From contig JAUIDD010000017.1 in assembly GCA_030429175.1 (NCBI GenBank), positions 1 through 49,105 of the forward strand: DNA of 49,105 bases, given 5' to 3'. Positions 1 to 9,423 of the stretch are shown here, piece by piece (position 1 is the first letter of the stretch; each line of letters begins with the position of its first letter). The notes beneath the pieces were generated by a model. The model was not told where the DNA came from and searched no databases. It saw only the letters and a program-made list of their open reading frames with translations. Origin of the DNA: Gammaproteobacteria bacterium (GTDB lineage Bacteria; Pseudomonadota; Gammaproteobacteria; Coxiellales; Coxiellaceae). Position numbers and translations under genes: made by a program.

Positions 1-2023
1 TTTCAACTGTAAAGCCTAGTGCAGCCATCACCTGTGGACCTGGTGCGGATTCGCCAAAACGATTATCGATTGCAATTACAGCACCTTGATCACCGACATA
101 GCGTTCCCACCCCATTGAAATACCTGCTTCTACAGCAAGCCTGTGTGGTACTGATGATGGCAGTACGCTGTCTTTGTATGTGTCTGGTTGTGCATCAAAA
201 AGTTCCCAGCTCGGCATCGAGACAATACGTGCATGGATATTCTTTTTGGTTAATTCCTTTTGAGCGTCAACAATCAGGCTGACTTCAGAACCTGTGGCAA
301 TCAAAATAATATCAGGCTTCTTATTATCGGCATCTTTTAATATATAAGCACCTTTGCGTAACCCACTCACATCTGCGTATTCTTTACGATCAAGTGTTGG
401 TAGGGATTGGCGACTTAAAATAATGCAGGTTGGATGGTGACGTGTTTCAATTGCAACTTTCCATGCTTCAGCAGTTTCATTAGCATCAGCAGGGCGGATT
501 ACATCCAGCTTTGGAATGGCACGTAGCGCTGCAAGGTGTTCGATTGGTTGATGTGTCGGACCATCTTCACCGAGTGCCACACTATCATGGGTAAACACAA
601 ATACCACTTGGATACACATCAGTGATGCAAGCCGAATACTCGGACGCATATAATCTGAGAATGTCATAAATGTGGCGGTATATGGAATCATACCAGGGTA
701 AGTAGCGATACCATTAGATACAGCACCCATTGCATGTTCACGAATACCATAAAAAATATTACGACCTGCATAGTTCCAACCACCTTCTTCAGCACCCTGG
801 GTGTCACCTTTTTCAATTTCAGCTGGCTCGAAATTACCGAAATTAATGAGCTGGGTAAAAGTCGATGGGTTTAAATCGGCAGAACCACCGATAAAGCCTG
901 GTATTACAGGGGCTATTGCTTGCATTACCTGGCCACCAACAACACGGGTGGATAAACCTTTACTATCTGTGGGGTAGGTGGGAATAGCTTTATTCCACTC
1001 CTTAGGTAATTTACCTGACATTAATAAGTCTAATTCTTTTGCCTCAGTAGGGTGTGCTTTTTTATACTCTGCAAGTAAAGCATCCCATTGCTTTTCATGT
1101 GCAAGACCCTCGCTTACCATTGTGTCAAAATGTTTTTTAGCATCATCTGGTACATAAAAAAACTTATCCTCAGGCCAGCCGAGTTTTTGTTTGGTCAATG
1201 CAACTTCTTCATCACCTAATGGTGAGCCATGGGCGTGATAGGTGTTTTCTTTGTGTGGTGAGCCATAACCAATAATAGTACGCACTAATATAAGTGATGG
1301 CTTATCGGTAACTGCTTTTGATTCCTTAATTGCGGTAGCAATCGCGTTTAAATCATTACCGTCTTCCACCATAATTGTATGCCAACCATAACCTTCAAAA
1401 CGTTTGGCGCGATCTTCGGTGTAAGCAAGATCAGTTGAACTTGATAATGAGATATAATTGTCATCGTAGAGATAAATAAGCTTGCCCAGTTTTAAATGGC
1501 CGGCAAGAGATGCAGCTTCAGCAGCGACCCCTTCCATCATGTCGCCGTCACTAACAATCGCATAAGTGTAGTGATCGATAATATTAAAATTAGGACGATT
1601 AAAACGTGCAGCAAGATTCGCTTCAGCAATTGCCATGCCCACACCATTCGCAAAACCTTGACCGAGAGGGCCTGTGGTAATTTCAACACCAGGTGTGTGG
1701 CCATACTCTGGGTGTCCAGGTGTTTTACTATCCATTTGACGAAATTGTTTGATTTGTGACATCGGTAAGTCATAACCTGTGAGATGTAGCATGCTATAAA
1801 GTAATGCTGAGCCATGTCCTGCTGATAAGACAAAGCGATCGCGGTTATACCATTTTGGATTTTTGGGATTATGATGCATAAACTGAGTCCAAAGCACATA
1901 GGCAGCTGGTGCAGAACCAAGTGGTAAGCCAGGGTGTCCGCTATTAGCTTTTTGTATCATGTCAATCGATAGTGCGCGAATTGTGTTTATACATAATTCG
2001 TCAATCTTATTTGGCTCACTCAT
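1..2023 (-). CDS. tkt: Transketolase, 3' end beyond window
   Basis: Thiamine-diphosphate enzyme of the non-oxidative pentose-phosphate branch, moving two-carbon ketol units between sugar phosphates in the cytoplasm. The minus strand is open from the ATG at 2023 to the left edge, about 674 codons, so only roughly the last ten residues are missing. Visible landmarks are SGHPGLPLG near the N-terminus, [11 protein letters not shown], the [15 protein letters not shown] stretch, the ThDP motif starting SDGDMMEG, the pyrimidine-domain GIREHAMGA, and SRQSLP near the C-terminus. A GAGGAG ribosome site precedes the ATG by six bases. It is the last visible gene of the pgi-zwf-pgl-ROK-HAD-tkt operon, one base after the HAD gene stops, and recycles pentose phosphates made by zwf, pgl and gnd. 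Confidence 0.97.
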   Translation of the reverse strand, partial: MSEPNKIDELCINTIRALSIDMIQKANSGHPGLPLGSAPAAYVLWTQFMHHNPKNPKWYNRDRFVLSAGHGSALLYSMLHLTGYDLPMSQIKQFRQMDSKTPGHPEYGHTPGVEITTGPLGQGFANGVGMAIAEANLAARFNRPNFNIIDHYTYAIVSDGDMMEGVAAEAASLAGHLKLGKLIYLYDDNYISLSSSTDLAYTEDRAKRFEGYGWHTIMVEDGNDLNAIATAIKESKAVTDKPSLILVRTIIGYGSPHKENTYHAHGSPLGDEEVALTKQKLGWPEDKFFYVPDDAKKHFDTMVSEGLAHEKQWDALLAEYKKAHPTEAKELDLLMSGKLPKEWNKAIPTYPTDSKGLSTRVVGGQVMQAIAPVIPGFIGGSADLNPSTFTQLINFGNFEPAEIEKGDTQGAEEGGWNYAGRNIFYGIREHAMGAVSNGIATYPGMIPYTATFMTFSDYMRPSIRLASLMCIQVVFVFTHDSVALGEDGPTHQPIEHLAALRAIPKLDVIRPADANETAEAWKVAIETRHHPTCIILSRQSLPTLDRKEYADVSGLRKGAYILKDADNKKPDIILIATGSEVSLIVDAQKELTKKNIHARIVSMPSWELFDAQPDTYKDSVLPSSVPHRLAVEAGISMGWERYVGDQGAVIAIDNRFGESAPGPQVMAALGFTVE

Positions 2024-2024
2024 A

Positions 2025-2555
2025 TTATTGCTCCTCTAAAATCCAATCTATCGCTTTGCTTAATGAATCAGTAGTGTAATCTGCAGCTGGGTTAGGTATT
2101 TGTTCTGTCTCATATTTACGATCAATCCAAATCGTTTTACAGCCACAAGCTCGACCAGCCTCAATATCTGAATGACGATCACCAATCAGAAAGCTTTGAT
2201 TAAAATCGATATCATATTTATCTGCAGCCTCATTTAGCATGCCAGGTTGTGGTTTAAAGCAGGGCGCTTGACGATCATAGCAGGCGAATATTTCAGTAAT
2301 GGGAAGTGATGTATAGAGTTTTTTAAAAATATCATCAACATCTTCTTGTGACATACGGCCCTCAATGACATCTGGCTTATTCGTGACACAAATAAGGATA
2401 TAGCCAGCATTACTTGCTTTATCAAGACTTGGTTTTACTTCTGCTGGGATTTTAAGTTCTGCTAAGGATATGGGTGCTACGGGTTTGCCATTTTCAATGA
2501 TCGCTTCATTAATGACACCGTCAACATCTAGAAATAATGCTCTTATACCTGCCAT
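2025..2555 (-). CDS. HAD-IIIA family phosphatase
   Basis: Haloacid-dehalogenase superfamily hydrolase of 176 residues resembling the GmhB/histidinol-phosphatase (HAD-IIIA) group. All four motifs are present: LDVDGV with nucleophile and acid aspartates near residues 10-12, VTNKPD (motif II), KPQPGM with the motif III lysine, and [12 protein letters not shown] (motif IV). No cap domain is evident, as usual for this subclass. The start overlaps the ROK kinase gene by 13 bases and has GGAGGAA upstream. Its place in a sugar-phosphate operon suggests a phosphorylated sugar substrate, possibly as metabolite repair, but the substrate cannot be read from the sequence. A heptose-bisphosphatase role is possible, though no heptose genes are nearby. 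Confidence 0.85.
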   Translation of the reverse strand: MAGIRALFLDVDGVINEAIIENGKPVAPISLAELKIPAEVKPSLDKASNAGYILICVTNKPDVIEGRMSQEDVDDIFKKLYTSLPITEIFACYDRQAPCFKPQPGMLNEAADKYDIDFNQSFLIGDRHSDIEAGRACGCKTIWIDRKYETEQIPNPAADYTTDSLSKAIDWILEEQ

Positions 2556-3250
2556 AATTTAATTCCTCCAAGCACACCTTCGATATTTTTAGTGATGGTA
2601 ACATGATTTGGTAATTTAATATCAATCATATTGGCAAAGCCACCACCAATATATAAGTGATCATAATTAAATATTCTGTCCAATAAATCAATGGCTTTTA
2701 AAAGCTTAGCACACCAATCGTCAACTGTGGTGTTTTCGAAAGCTTTTTTGCCAAGTACTTCTTCGTAGGTTAAGCCATCAATAAAAGGGTGGTGGCCTAA
2801 TTCAAGGTTAGGTACGAGAAGCCCATCGGTAAATAAGGCAGAACCAACACCTGTGCCAAGTGTGATAACCAATTCAACACCCTTACCAGAAATGTCGCCA
2901 TATCCTTGCACATCAGCATCGTTAGCAACACGTGTGGGTACACCTGTAATCACTTCAAGGCGATGTTGAAAATCAGTTCCGGCAAAGCTTGGATCGAGAT
3001 TAGGTGCTGTTTTAACGATGCCATGTTGAATCACGCCGGGAAATCCTGCTGAAGCACGCTGAAAAGGTGTGTTTAATATACTTATCATATTTTTTATTAC
3101 CTTGCCAATTGCTTCTGGTGTGGCAGGATGTGGTGTAGGCTGTTTGAGATAATTTGTGATCGTTCTACCTTCTTTATCAAGTACCATTGTTTTAATCGAT
3201 GTACCACCAATATCGATTGAGAGTGTGTTTATGTTGTTATCATCAGTCAT
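2543..3250 (-). CDS. ROK family sugar kinase, polyphosphate-glucokinase-like
   Basis: Cytoplasmic ROK-fold kinase of 235 residues, most likely phosphorylating glucose at C6 to feed pgi and zwf. The N-terminal phosphate loop reads DIGGTSIKTMVLD, the catalytic aspartate lies in VANDADVQGYGD, a second phosphate-binding loop is LGTGVGSAL, and a C-terminal IGGG motif is present. The ELGHH motif and overall length match bacterial polyphosphate glucokinases rather than zinc-binding NagC-type ROK proteins, since no CxCGxxGC cluster is seen. The start at 3250 is chosen over an upstream in-frame ATG at 3286 because AGGGGG lies directly before it and the extra 12 residues would overlap pgl. Polyphosphate as phosphoryl donor is inferred by resemblance; ATP is possible. 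Confidence 0.85.
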   Translation of the reverse strand: MTDDNNINTLSIDIGGTSIKTMVLDKEGRTITNYLKQPTPHPATPEAIGKVIKNMISILNTPFQRASAGFPGVIQHGIVKTAPNLDPSFAGTDFQHRLEVITGVPTRVANDADVQGYGDISGKGVELVITLGTGVGSALFTDGLLVPNLELGHHPFIDGLTYEEVLGKKAFENTTVDDWCAKLLKAIDLLDRIFNYDHLYIGGGFANMIDIKLPNHVTITKNIEGVLGGIKLWQV

Positions 3251-3260
3251 CACAATCCCC

Positions 3261-4010
3261 CTATTTATCAACTTTACTTGCAGCAATTTGATCTAAATAC
3301 CAAACTGTTTTACCGCTGTTACTATGAATAAGTTGTGCTGGATACTGCACTGGATTATATGGACCATTTAATATTTGCCATACAGCGATTGCTTTATTAT
3401 CACCTACTGCCATAAAAGCAATACAGGGGCAGCGATTAATGGCAGGCGGTGTTAAGGTAATACGATACATTTTTAAAGCTTCTACCCATAATGACGCAAC
3501 TAAATGATTATCTGCCTTACCATCAGCATAGGCTTTTACTAAATCAGTATCAGGCATCAATGACGCGGTATGGGCATTATCACCAAGACCTAAATAAATC
3601 AAATCAAAATCGACATTAGCAATCTGCTTGGCATAATCACTTGCTGCTTCTTTTGCCGATGCAAATTCTGTGGTCGGCATGCGATGGATATTTTGTTTAG
3701 GCACAGGTACTTTTGAAAATAAAAATTCACAAGCCATATAATAGTTATTGCGCTCATCATCTTTAGGCACATAGCGTTCATCACCAAAATAAAAATGGAT
3801 ATGATCCCAAGGCGTGGCTTCGACGATGTCATCCATTGCAGCAAGTTGGGTGAAATAGGCTTTGGGTGTATTGCCACCTGCCAATACTACATTGAAGGTG
3901 TGTTTTGCAGCAACTTGAGCAATAGCCATATCAGAAAATTGCTGTGCCGCTAGCATGAATAAATCACTATCAGTTGCTCTAATGATCAGTTCTTGATTTA
4001 TTTTATCCAT
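3261..4010 (-). CDS. pgl: 6-phosphogluconolactonase
   Basis: Hydrolyses 6-phosphogluconolactone to 6-phosphogluconate, the second step of the oxidative pentose-phosphate pathway. At 249 residues it has the normal length of the DevB/SOL family. Motifs include VVLAGGNTPKAYF (the sugar-phosphate loop), FYFGDERYVPKDDERNN, and LGLGDNAHTASLMP, where the family usually has GxDGHTASLFP; the catalytic histidine is kept although the preceding glycine is alanine. The start overlaps the end of zwf by 13 bases, which implies translational coupling with the dehydrogenase that supplies its substrate. Confidence 0.95.
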   Translation of the reverse strand: MDKINQELIIRATDSDLFMLAAQQFSDMAIAQVAAKHTFNVVLAGGNTPKAYFTQLAAMDDIVEATPWDHIHFYFGDERYVPKDDERNNYYMACEFLFSKVPVPKQNIHRMPTTEFASAKEAASDYAKQIANVDFDLIYLGLGDNAHTASLMPDTDLVKAYADGKADNHLVASLWVEALKMYRITLTPPAINRCPCIAFMAVGDNKAIAVWQILNGPYNPVQYPAQLIHSNSGKTVWYLDQIAASKVDK

Positions 4011-5533
4011 TTGCGCCCATCCCGTTTCAATAATTCATCGGCAGCTTTGGGACCCCAGCTACCCGATTCATAGTTAGGGAAATCACGTGGTTTGAGTGTG
4101 CTCCATACATCGATAATTGGTTGAACTACAGCCCAGCTACTTTCAACTGAAGCAGCACGTTTAAATAAGATATGATCACCATTCATGCATTCATATAAAA
4201 TAGTTTCATAACCTGTAGATGGTTTAATACCAAAATAGTCGCTGTACTTAAATGTCATATCAACTTGGCCAAGATGCATGGATGGTCCTGGCACCTTGGC
4301 ATTTAAGCGTAGTGAAATACCTTCAGCTGGCTGCAAGTGCATACACAATGAGTTGGGTGGAATTTGCTGACCGTTAAATACAGAGGAGGGGCCAGATTTA
4401 AATTGTATATGTATTTCTGACGTGCGTTGTGCCATACGTTTACCAGTACGAATGTAAAAAGGTACTTTATACCAACGCCAATTATCAACATATAAGCGCA
4501 TTGCAGCGAAGGTTTCGGTATTGGATTCAGGATTGACAAGCTTTTCAGCACGATAAGCCTGAACTTTTTTGCCATCGATAGTGCCTACGCCATATTGTCC
4601 ACGAACAGTTTCTTGGAGTATTTGTTCTGGGGTTAAAATCTGAAAAGATTGAATTGCTTTTTCCTTTTCATCCTGAATATGATCAGACTTAAAGGTAATA
4701 GGCGGTTCCATCGTAATCAGACTTAACACCTGAAAAATATGGTTGGGCACCATATCCCTGAGTGCCCCTGCATGTTCATAGTACCCCCCACGTAGTTCTA
4801 CACCGAGTTTTTCAGCAACGGTAATTTGTATATGATCGATATAGAGATGATTCCAAATTGGCTCGAATAAACCATTTGAAAAACGAAATGCTAATAAGTT
4901 TTGTACGGTTTCTTTCCCCAGGAAATGATCGATCCGAAAAATTTGATTTTCTTCAACTAAGCTTAATAATTCTTTGTTAAGTGCTTTGGCTGAATCAAGG
5001 TCATGGCCAAAAGGTTTTTCAATGATAATTCTACGAAAATAGTGATTTTCTTTGAGTAAGCCTGCTTTGCCTAACCCTTGTGAAATCATCGAAATACACT
5101 GTGGTGGAGATGCATAATAAAATAAGCAACTTTTTGATGCCCCTTCTTTTTGTAATACTTTAAGTGCTTTATCTAACGCAGTATAGGTTTTGGGGTCATC
5201 AAAGCCACCTTTAACATAAGTAATTCTCGAAGTAAGCTTAAGACCATAGGCTTTTGCATCGGGATCTGTGACAAATTTATTCACATTATCTTTCATTTCT
5301 TTGCGAAAGGTTTCTGTTGAATAATCATCAGCAGCAACACCAGCAATTAAAAAATTTTCATCAAGCATGCCATTAGCACCTAAATTACAAATAGCTGGAA
5401 AAAGCAGACGTTTAGTTAGGTCTCCGGCAATGCCAAAGATAACCATCACACATGAATTTGCTGGAACACGAGCTGGCGGTTCTTGTGGACAGTTGCAGTC
5501 TTGTTCGCATGATTTTTTATTTGTTTCAGCCAT
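3998..5533 (-). CDS. zwf: Glucose-6-phosphate 1-dehydrogenase
   Basis: Oxidises glucose 6-phosphate to 6-phosphogluconolactone with reduction of NADP. The 511-residue protein has the Rossmann motif FGIAGDLTKRLLFPA, the EKPFG strand and the active-site RIDHFLGKE near residue 200. The first 28 residues precede the Rossmann fold and carry a cysteine cluster (Cys9, Cys13, Cys15) and prolines, an extension not typical of bacterial enzymes; its purpose is unknown. The gene starts four bases after pgi ends and overlaps pgl downstream, so the three are almost certainly co-transcribed. Confidence 0.97.
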   Translation of the reverse strand: MAETNKKSCEQDCNCPQEPPARVPANSCVMVIFGIAGDLTKRLLFPAICNLGANGMLDENFLIAGVAADDYSTETFRKEMKDNVNKFVTDPDAKAYGLKLTSRITYVKGGFDDPKTYTALDKALKVLQKEGASKSCLFYYASPPQCISMISQGLGKAGLLKENHYFRRIIIEKPFGHDLDSAKALNKELLSLVEENQIFRIDHFLGKETVQNLLAFRFSNGLFEPIWNHLYIDHIQITVAEKLGVELRGGYYEHAGALRDMVPNHIFQVLSLITMEPPITFKSDHIQDEKEKAIQSFQILTPEQILQETVRGQYGVGTIDGKKVQAYRAEKLVNPESNTETFAAMRLYVDNWRWYKVPFYIRTGKRMAQRTSEIHIQFKSGPSSVFNGQQIPPNSLCMHLQPAEGISLRLNAKVPGPSMHLGQVDMTFKYSDYFGIKPSTGYETILYECMNGDHILFKRAASVESSWAVVQPIIDVWSTLKPRDFPNYESGSWGPKAADELLKRDGRKWIK

Positions 5534-5537
5534 GATT

Positions 5538-7265
5538 CTATCCTTTTAAAACAGCGCTTATGATATTGTGCACTTTTTCCAAACCACTGATCACATCATC
5601 ACCAAGATGAATGCGCAAAGCGCGACGTGAACGTTGTGATAATACTTCAAAATCACCCTGAGCTTGGGCATTGATCACGAGTCCAAATGTATATTTACGA
5701 TCAGGAACAGCCAAGTCATGCGGGTGATCAGCAGTAAATTGAAAGAATACACCTGTATTAGGACCACCTTTATATGCTTGCCCTGTGGAATGTAAGAAGC
5801 GTGGACCAAAGCCAAGACAAGTGGCACATTTTTTACGGTCACGAATTACTTTACGACTGAGTTGCAGTTTATCAAGATGGACATTGTTCATTTCTATAAA
5901 AGCAGCAAGATCGACATAATCATTCGGCTGAATGCGGCTTAAATGTGCTTTAATGTAACCTTCAAGGCTAGCGTTATCACCTGCTAATTGTTTAATATCA
6001 AAGACGTTATGCTCATCACTAAATAGTTTAATTTTACCTTCACTATAAAATGGCTCTGGTTCTGAAATATGACCGGTTTGTTCGTATTCGGTGGTGAGCT
6101 CTTTTGCACGCACTTTACTTGCTTCTACATCGGGCTGATTAAATGCATTGATACCAATAATGCTGCCAGCAACGGCTGTGGCAATCTCCCAGCGGAATAG
6201 TTCACCACCGAGATGATTAATGTCACTTAATTGCATACGAACAACCACGTGTCCTGCTTTTTCAAGTGCATCAACGGCTTTATCTTGTCCACTATCAGCG
6301 CCTGAATCACTACGAATATAAGCAAATACGCGATCATTTCCATAAACGCTGGGATCGCCTAAAGACTCAAGGTCTATTGGAATTATACCTTTACCAATTT
6401 TACCGGTAGATTCTGCGAGTAACTGCTCAAGCCAAGCACCGAGTGCGTGAATATCAGGAGAAGGTATCAGTGTGACTTTATCTTTACCGTGAGTTGCTGC
6501 TACACCAAGCACAATACCGAGCATCACACCTGGATTGTCGATAATTTTATCTGATTCAGAGCAGGCTTCAGCCATGGCTTTGGCATGGTCAAGAAAAGTT
6601 TGAATATCAATGCCAGCAAGACCGGATGGTACCATACCGAAATTTGATAATGCTGAGTAACGACCACCAATCGATGGCACACCATGGAAAATTGCACGAA
6701 ATTTGTCATCTTTGGCAATTTTCTCCAAGGCTGAGCCTGGATCAGTGACGGTTGCAAAATGGTCCCCAACCTCTTTTTTACCAAGTACTTCTTGTAGCTT
6801 GTGATAGAAATATAATTTGAAAATATTGGGTTCTAATGTCGTACCTGATTTACTTGAGACAATAAAAAAACTGTGTTTGAGATCAATCGATTTCTCGATG
6901 GTTTGTATTTGTTCTGGTGATGTAGAATCGAGTACATGTAGTTTAGGATAGCCGTTTACATGACCAAATGTTTCAGCCATCATTGCAGGGCATAAGCTTG
7001 AACCACCCATTCCGAGTAACACGACATCAGTATAACCTTCCTGTTTTAAGGTATTGGCTAATTCAATAATACGCGATACTTCACTCATTTCAGAATCGCT
7101 AATCGTCATCCAGCCAGTCCACTGCGCTTCGTCCTCATTGGTCCATAATTTTGGGTCACTACCCCATAGACGCAAAACTTTATCTTCTGCTTGCCATTGT
7201 TCTACCATTGCATTGATTTCATTCGAAAGTTTACTACCTGAGAACGTGGTTTTTAATTGTGACAT
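5538..7265 (-). CDS. pgi: Glucose-6-phosphate isomerase (Tal-Pgi type)
   Basis: Interconverts glucose 6-phosphate and fructose 6-phosphate. The 575-residue product has SIS-domain features such as LLGMGGSSLCPAM, SSKSGTTLEPN and the GVPSIGGRYSALSNFG stretch, then a C-terminal part with IPSPDIHALGAWLEQLLAES and YKGGPNTGVFFQFT. These resemble the isomerase half of fused transaldolase/glucose-phosphate-isomerase proteins more than E. coli Pgi; here it stands alone with no transaldolase half. The start at 7265 is preferred to the in-frame ATG at 7295 because AAAGGAG lies six bases before it. First gene of the operon, divergent from gnd, with a good extended -10 element upstream. Confidence 0.92.
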   Translation of the reverse strand: MSQLKTTFSGSKLSNEINAMVEQWQAEDKVLRLWGSDPKLWTNEDEAQWTGWMTISDSEMSEVSRIIELANTLKQEGYTDVVLLGMGGSSLCPAMMAETFGHVNGYPKLHVLDSTSPEQIQTIEKSIDLKHSFFIVSSKSGTTLEPNIFKLYFYHKLQEVLGKKEVGDHFATVTDPGSALEKIAKDDKFRAIFHGVPSIGGRYSALSNFGMVPSGLAGIDIQTFLDHAKAMAEACSESDKIIDNPGVMLGIVLGVAATHGKDKVTLIPSPDIHALGAWLEQLLAESTGKIGKGIIPIDLESLGDPSVYGNDRVFAYIRSDSGADSGQDKAVDALEKAGHVVVRMQLSDINHLGGELFRWEIATAVAGSIIGINAFNQPDVEASKVRAKELTTEYEQTGHISEPEPFYSEGKIKLFSDEHNVFDIKQLAGDNASLEGYIKAHLSRIQPNDYVDLAAFIEMNNVHLDKLQLSRKVIRDRKKCATCLGFGPRFLHSTGQAYKGGPNTGVFFQFTADHPHDLAVPDRKYTFGLVINAQAQGDFEVLSQRSRRALRIHLGDDVISGLEKVHNIISAVLKG

Positions 7266-7304
7266 GCTATGCTCCTTTGCATTACGTATGTGCATTATGG
7301 GTAA

Positions 7305-7310
7305 AGTATA
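7305..7310 (-). promoter_or_regulatory. Extended -10 element of the pgi operon promoter
   Basis: Read on the minus strand this is TATACT preceded by TGC, an extended -10 box about 40 bases upstream of the pgi ATG. No good -35 box is present at 16-18 bases; that position is filled by the palindrome at 7316-7331. This predicts an initiation site near 7298 for the pgi-zwf-pgl-ROK-HAD-tkt transcript. Confidence 0.55.
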
Positions 7311-7315
7311 GCAGA

Positions 7316-7331
7316 TGATTTTCGAAAATCA
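7316..7331. promoter_or_regulatory. 16-bp perfect palindrome, candidate operator
   Basis: TGATTTTCGAAAATCA is a perfect inverted repeat with no spacer. It covers the -35 region of the predicted pgi promoter and lies about 45 bases upstream of the gnd -35 box, so one bound dimer could control both directions. It does not match the HexR consensus known from other gammaproteobacteria. Which regulator binds is unknown. Confidence 0.45.
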
Positions 7332-7375
7332 GGTTGTTAAATAACTTATTGGTCAATAAAAGCAATGCTAACTTT

Positions 7376-7403
7376 TTGCAATTGGGCTATAGCAGTCTAT
7401 ACT
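7376..7403 (+). promoter_or_regulatory. Predicted sigma-70 promoter of gnd
   Basis: TTGCAA at 7376-7381 and TATACT at 7398-7403 are separated by 16 bases. Initiation would be near 7410, giving a leader of about 40 bases before the gnd ATG at 7451. Confidence 0.6.
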
Positions 7404-7450
7404 TTTCAGAGTTTCTGAATATAATCATTCCAGTTGTAGGGAGATCAGCA

Positions 7451-8875
7451 ATGGCAAATAAAAAAGAACAATGTGAATTAGGTATGGTTGGACTTGGTGT
7501 GATGGGATGTAACCTTTTACTAAACATGTCTGATAATGGTTATTCAGTTGCAGGCTATGATACTAATAAATCTAAAGCTGATGCCTTAAATAATCAGGCT
7601 GAAGGCCGCAAAATTGTTGCTACAACTGATATTAAAGAATTTATTGCCTCATTGAAAAAACCACGTTCAATTATGATGCTAGTTCCAGCAGGTAGCCCAG
7701 TTGATGCAGTGATTCAAGACTTATTACCACATTTAGATAAAGGTGATTTAATTATCGATGCCGGTAATTCGTATTACAAGGATACAGACGTGCGTGAGCG
7801 CGATCTTGGCCTAAAAGGTATTGATTTCATTGGTGTGGGTGTATCGGGTGGAGAAGAAGGTGCGCGCCACGGACCAAGTATGATGCCGGGTGGACCAAAG
7901 CCTGCCTACGATCGCATTAGTAAAGTATTAGAAGCTGTTTCTGCTAAAGTTAACGGTGATCCTTGTGTGACGTATCTAGGGCCTCGTTCTGCTGGCCACT
8001 TTGTAAAAATGGTTCATAATGGTATTGAATATGCGATTATGCAAGTCCTTGCTGAATCCTATGATCTAATGAAGCGTGGCTTGGGTATGAGTGATGATGA
8101 ACTTGCCGAAGTTTATACTGAATGGGATGAGCATGGTGATTTAAATGGTTATTTGATGGAAATTACCAGTCATATCTTTTCGAAAGTTGATGATAAAACC
8201 GGTAATCGTCTTATTGACATGATTAAAGCAGTTGCCAAGCAAAAAGGTACTGGTATGTGGACATCACAAACGGCGATGAGTCTTGTCATCCCGACACCGA
8301 CGATTGATATTGCGGTATCAATGCGTGATATCTCGGGTTATGCAGATGAACGTGAACAGGCAGATAACCTTTATCATCAAGAAATACGTGCTTATCACGG
8401 CGATAAGAAACAATTTATCGAACATTTAAGACGCGCTGTATTAAGTGCTGTAATCACGGCTTATGCACAAGGTATGGCGCTGCTCTTTGTTGCTTCAAAA
8501 GAGTATCAATACGACTTAAACCTTGAAGCAGTTGCACGTATTTGGCGTGGTGGTTGTATTATTCGCTCAGTATTACTCGAAGATATCCGTAAAGCTTATG
8601 ATGCGAAAAAAGACTTACCTAATATTTTATTAGATAATAATTTTGCTAAAAAAATCCATGATTGTGATTCGAGTTTGCGCGAAGTATTAAGAGCAGTAAT
8701 GGATATGCGCATTGCTGCACCTGCATTAGCGGCAACATTGGGTTATCTCGATAGTTATCGTAGTGCGTGGGTGCCTGCAAATTTGATCCAAGCACAACGT
8801 GATTACTTTGGATCGCATACGTATGAGCGTATCGATGAAAAAGGTACATTCCATACGCAATGGACTAAAAAATAA
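7451..8875 (+). CDS. gnd: 6-phosphogluconate dehydrogenase, decarboxylating
   Basis: Converts 6-phosphogluconate to ribulose 5-phosphate, CO2 and NADPH, completing the oxidative pentose-phosphate branch begun by the divergent zwf and pgl. The 474-residue protein has the normal length of the long-chain family. It carries the NADP loop GLGVMGCNLLLNM, the VGVSGGEEGARHGPS substrate motif and the catalytic KMVHNGIEY segment with lysine and glutamate in place. The ATG at 7451 is chosen over an upstream in-frame start at 7334 because GGGAG precedes it and homology begins just after it. Followed 12 bases later by a small exported-protein gene. Confidence 0.97.
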   Translation: MANKKEQCELGMVGLGVMGCNLLLNMSDNGYSVAGYDTNKSKADALNNQAEGRKIVATTDIKEFIASLKKPRSIMMLVPAGSPVDAVIQDLLPHLDKGDLIIDAGNSYYKDTDVRERDLGLKGIDFIGVGVSGGEEGARHGPSMMPGGPKPAYDRISKVLEAVSAKVNGDPCVTYLGPRSAGHFVKMVHNGIEYAIMQVLAESYDLMKRGLGMSDDELAEVYTEWDEHGDLNGYLMEITSHIFSKVDDKTGNRLIDMIKAVAKQKGTGMWTSQTAMSLVIPTPTIDIAVSMRDISGYADEREQADNLYHQEIRAYHGDKKQFIEHLRRAVLSAVITAYAQGMALLFVASKEYQYDLNLEAVARIWRGGCIIRSVLLEDIRKAYDAKKDLPNILLDNNFAKKIHDCDSSLREVLRAVMDMRIAAPALAATLGYLDSYRSAWVPANLIQAQRDYFGSHTYERIDEKGTFHTQWTKK

Positions 8876-8887
8876 AGGAGTTTTATA

Positions 8888-9181
8888 ATGAAAAATAAAT
8901 GTTTAATATCAGTAGTGGCAAGTGTTTGTATGCTTGGTACTGTCAGTGTTATGGCACAAGAGATGAGTTCTAGTGTAGAGGATTTATATAAGGTTAGCAG
9001 TAGGGCCAATGATGTTATGGCTGGTGATGATCATAGTGCTGTAGCTGACTTATATAAAGTTAGTACCAGTAGTGATGATGTTGTGATGAATAATTCTAGC
9101 GAAAATAATGAAACTATTATTGATGAAATCAAGCAACAGATAGGGCCAAAAGCAAAAGGTTGTCGCGGTCAAGTTAAATAA
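8888..9181 (+). CDS. Small exported protein with duplicated DLYKVS motif
   Basis: Predicted 97-residue secreted or periplasmic protein of unknown function. Residues 1-23 form a signal peptide ending in the AQ cleavage context after VSVMA. The mature part is short, Ser/Asp rich, and contains two copies of a unit with core (V/A)xDLYKVS, followed each time by a Ser/Asp stretch ending DVVM or DVM, about 25-30 residues apart. The C-terminus is basic with a single cysteine. A strong AAAGGAG site precedes the ATG, and the gene begins 12 bases after gnd, so it is probably transcribed from the gnd promoter. I recognise no family. Confidence 0.75.
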   Translation: MKNKCLISVVASVCMLGTVSVMAQEMSSSVEDLYKVSSRANDVMAGDDHSAVADLYKVSTSSDDVVMNNSSENNETIIDEIKQQIGPKAKGCRGQVK

Positions 9182-9346
9182 TTTTAAGATATACTTTTAG
9201 CAACTGTTATGTTTCATCGATGGTATTGCTCGACAAAGCTTAAACCAAAGTTACTGCCTTGTCATCAACAGTCTAAATCTGCAGCATATTACGCATAGTT
9301 GTGACGATGTGATTATTTCAAATTACTGATAGATATTCAGCTAATA

Positions 9347-9360
9347 CGTATTTTTTACGG
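9347..9360. repeat. Degenerate copy of ankyrin-paralogue upstream palindrome
   Basis: CGTATTTTTTACGG lies about 80 bases upstream of the position equivalent to the paralogue start codons. It corresponds to the perfect palindromes at 11130 and 12859 but the left arm has lost part of its symmetry. The surrounding 242 bases between 9182 and 9423 hold no other recognisable gene. Confidence 0.5.
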
Positions 9361-9423
9361 ATTGACCTTTTGATTAATCTTAAGTTAAATACATGCTTAA
9401 TAAAATATACAGTGCTGTGTGCA

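Noticed and set aside
7316-7331. HexR binding site in the pgi/gnd promoter
   Set aside because: The palindrome lacks the TGTAAT/ATTACA half-sites and spacer of the known HexR motif.
9182-9423. Remnant gene frame in the intergenic region (about 40 codons ending near 9330)
   Set aside because: A short open stretch exists, but it has no start, ribosome site or recognisable family; it is likely chance.
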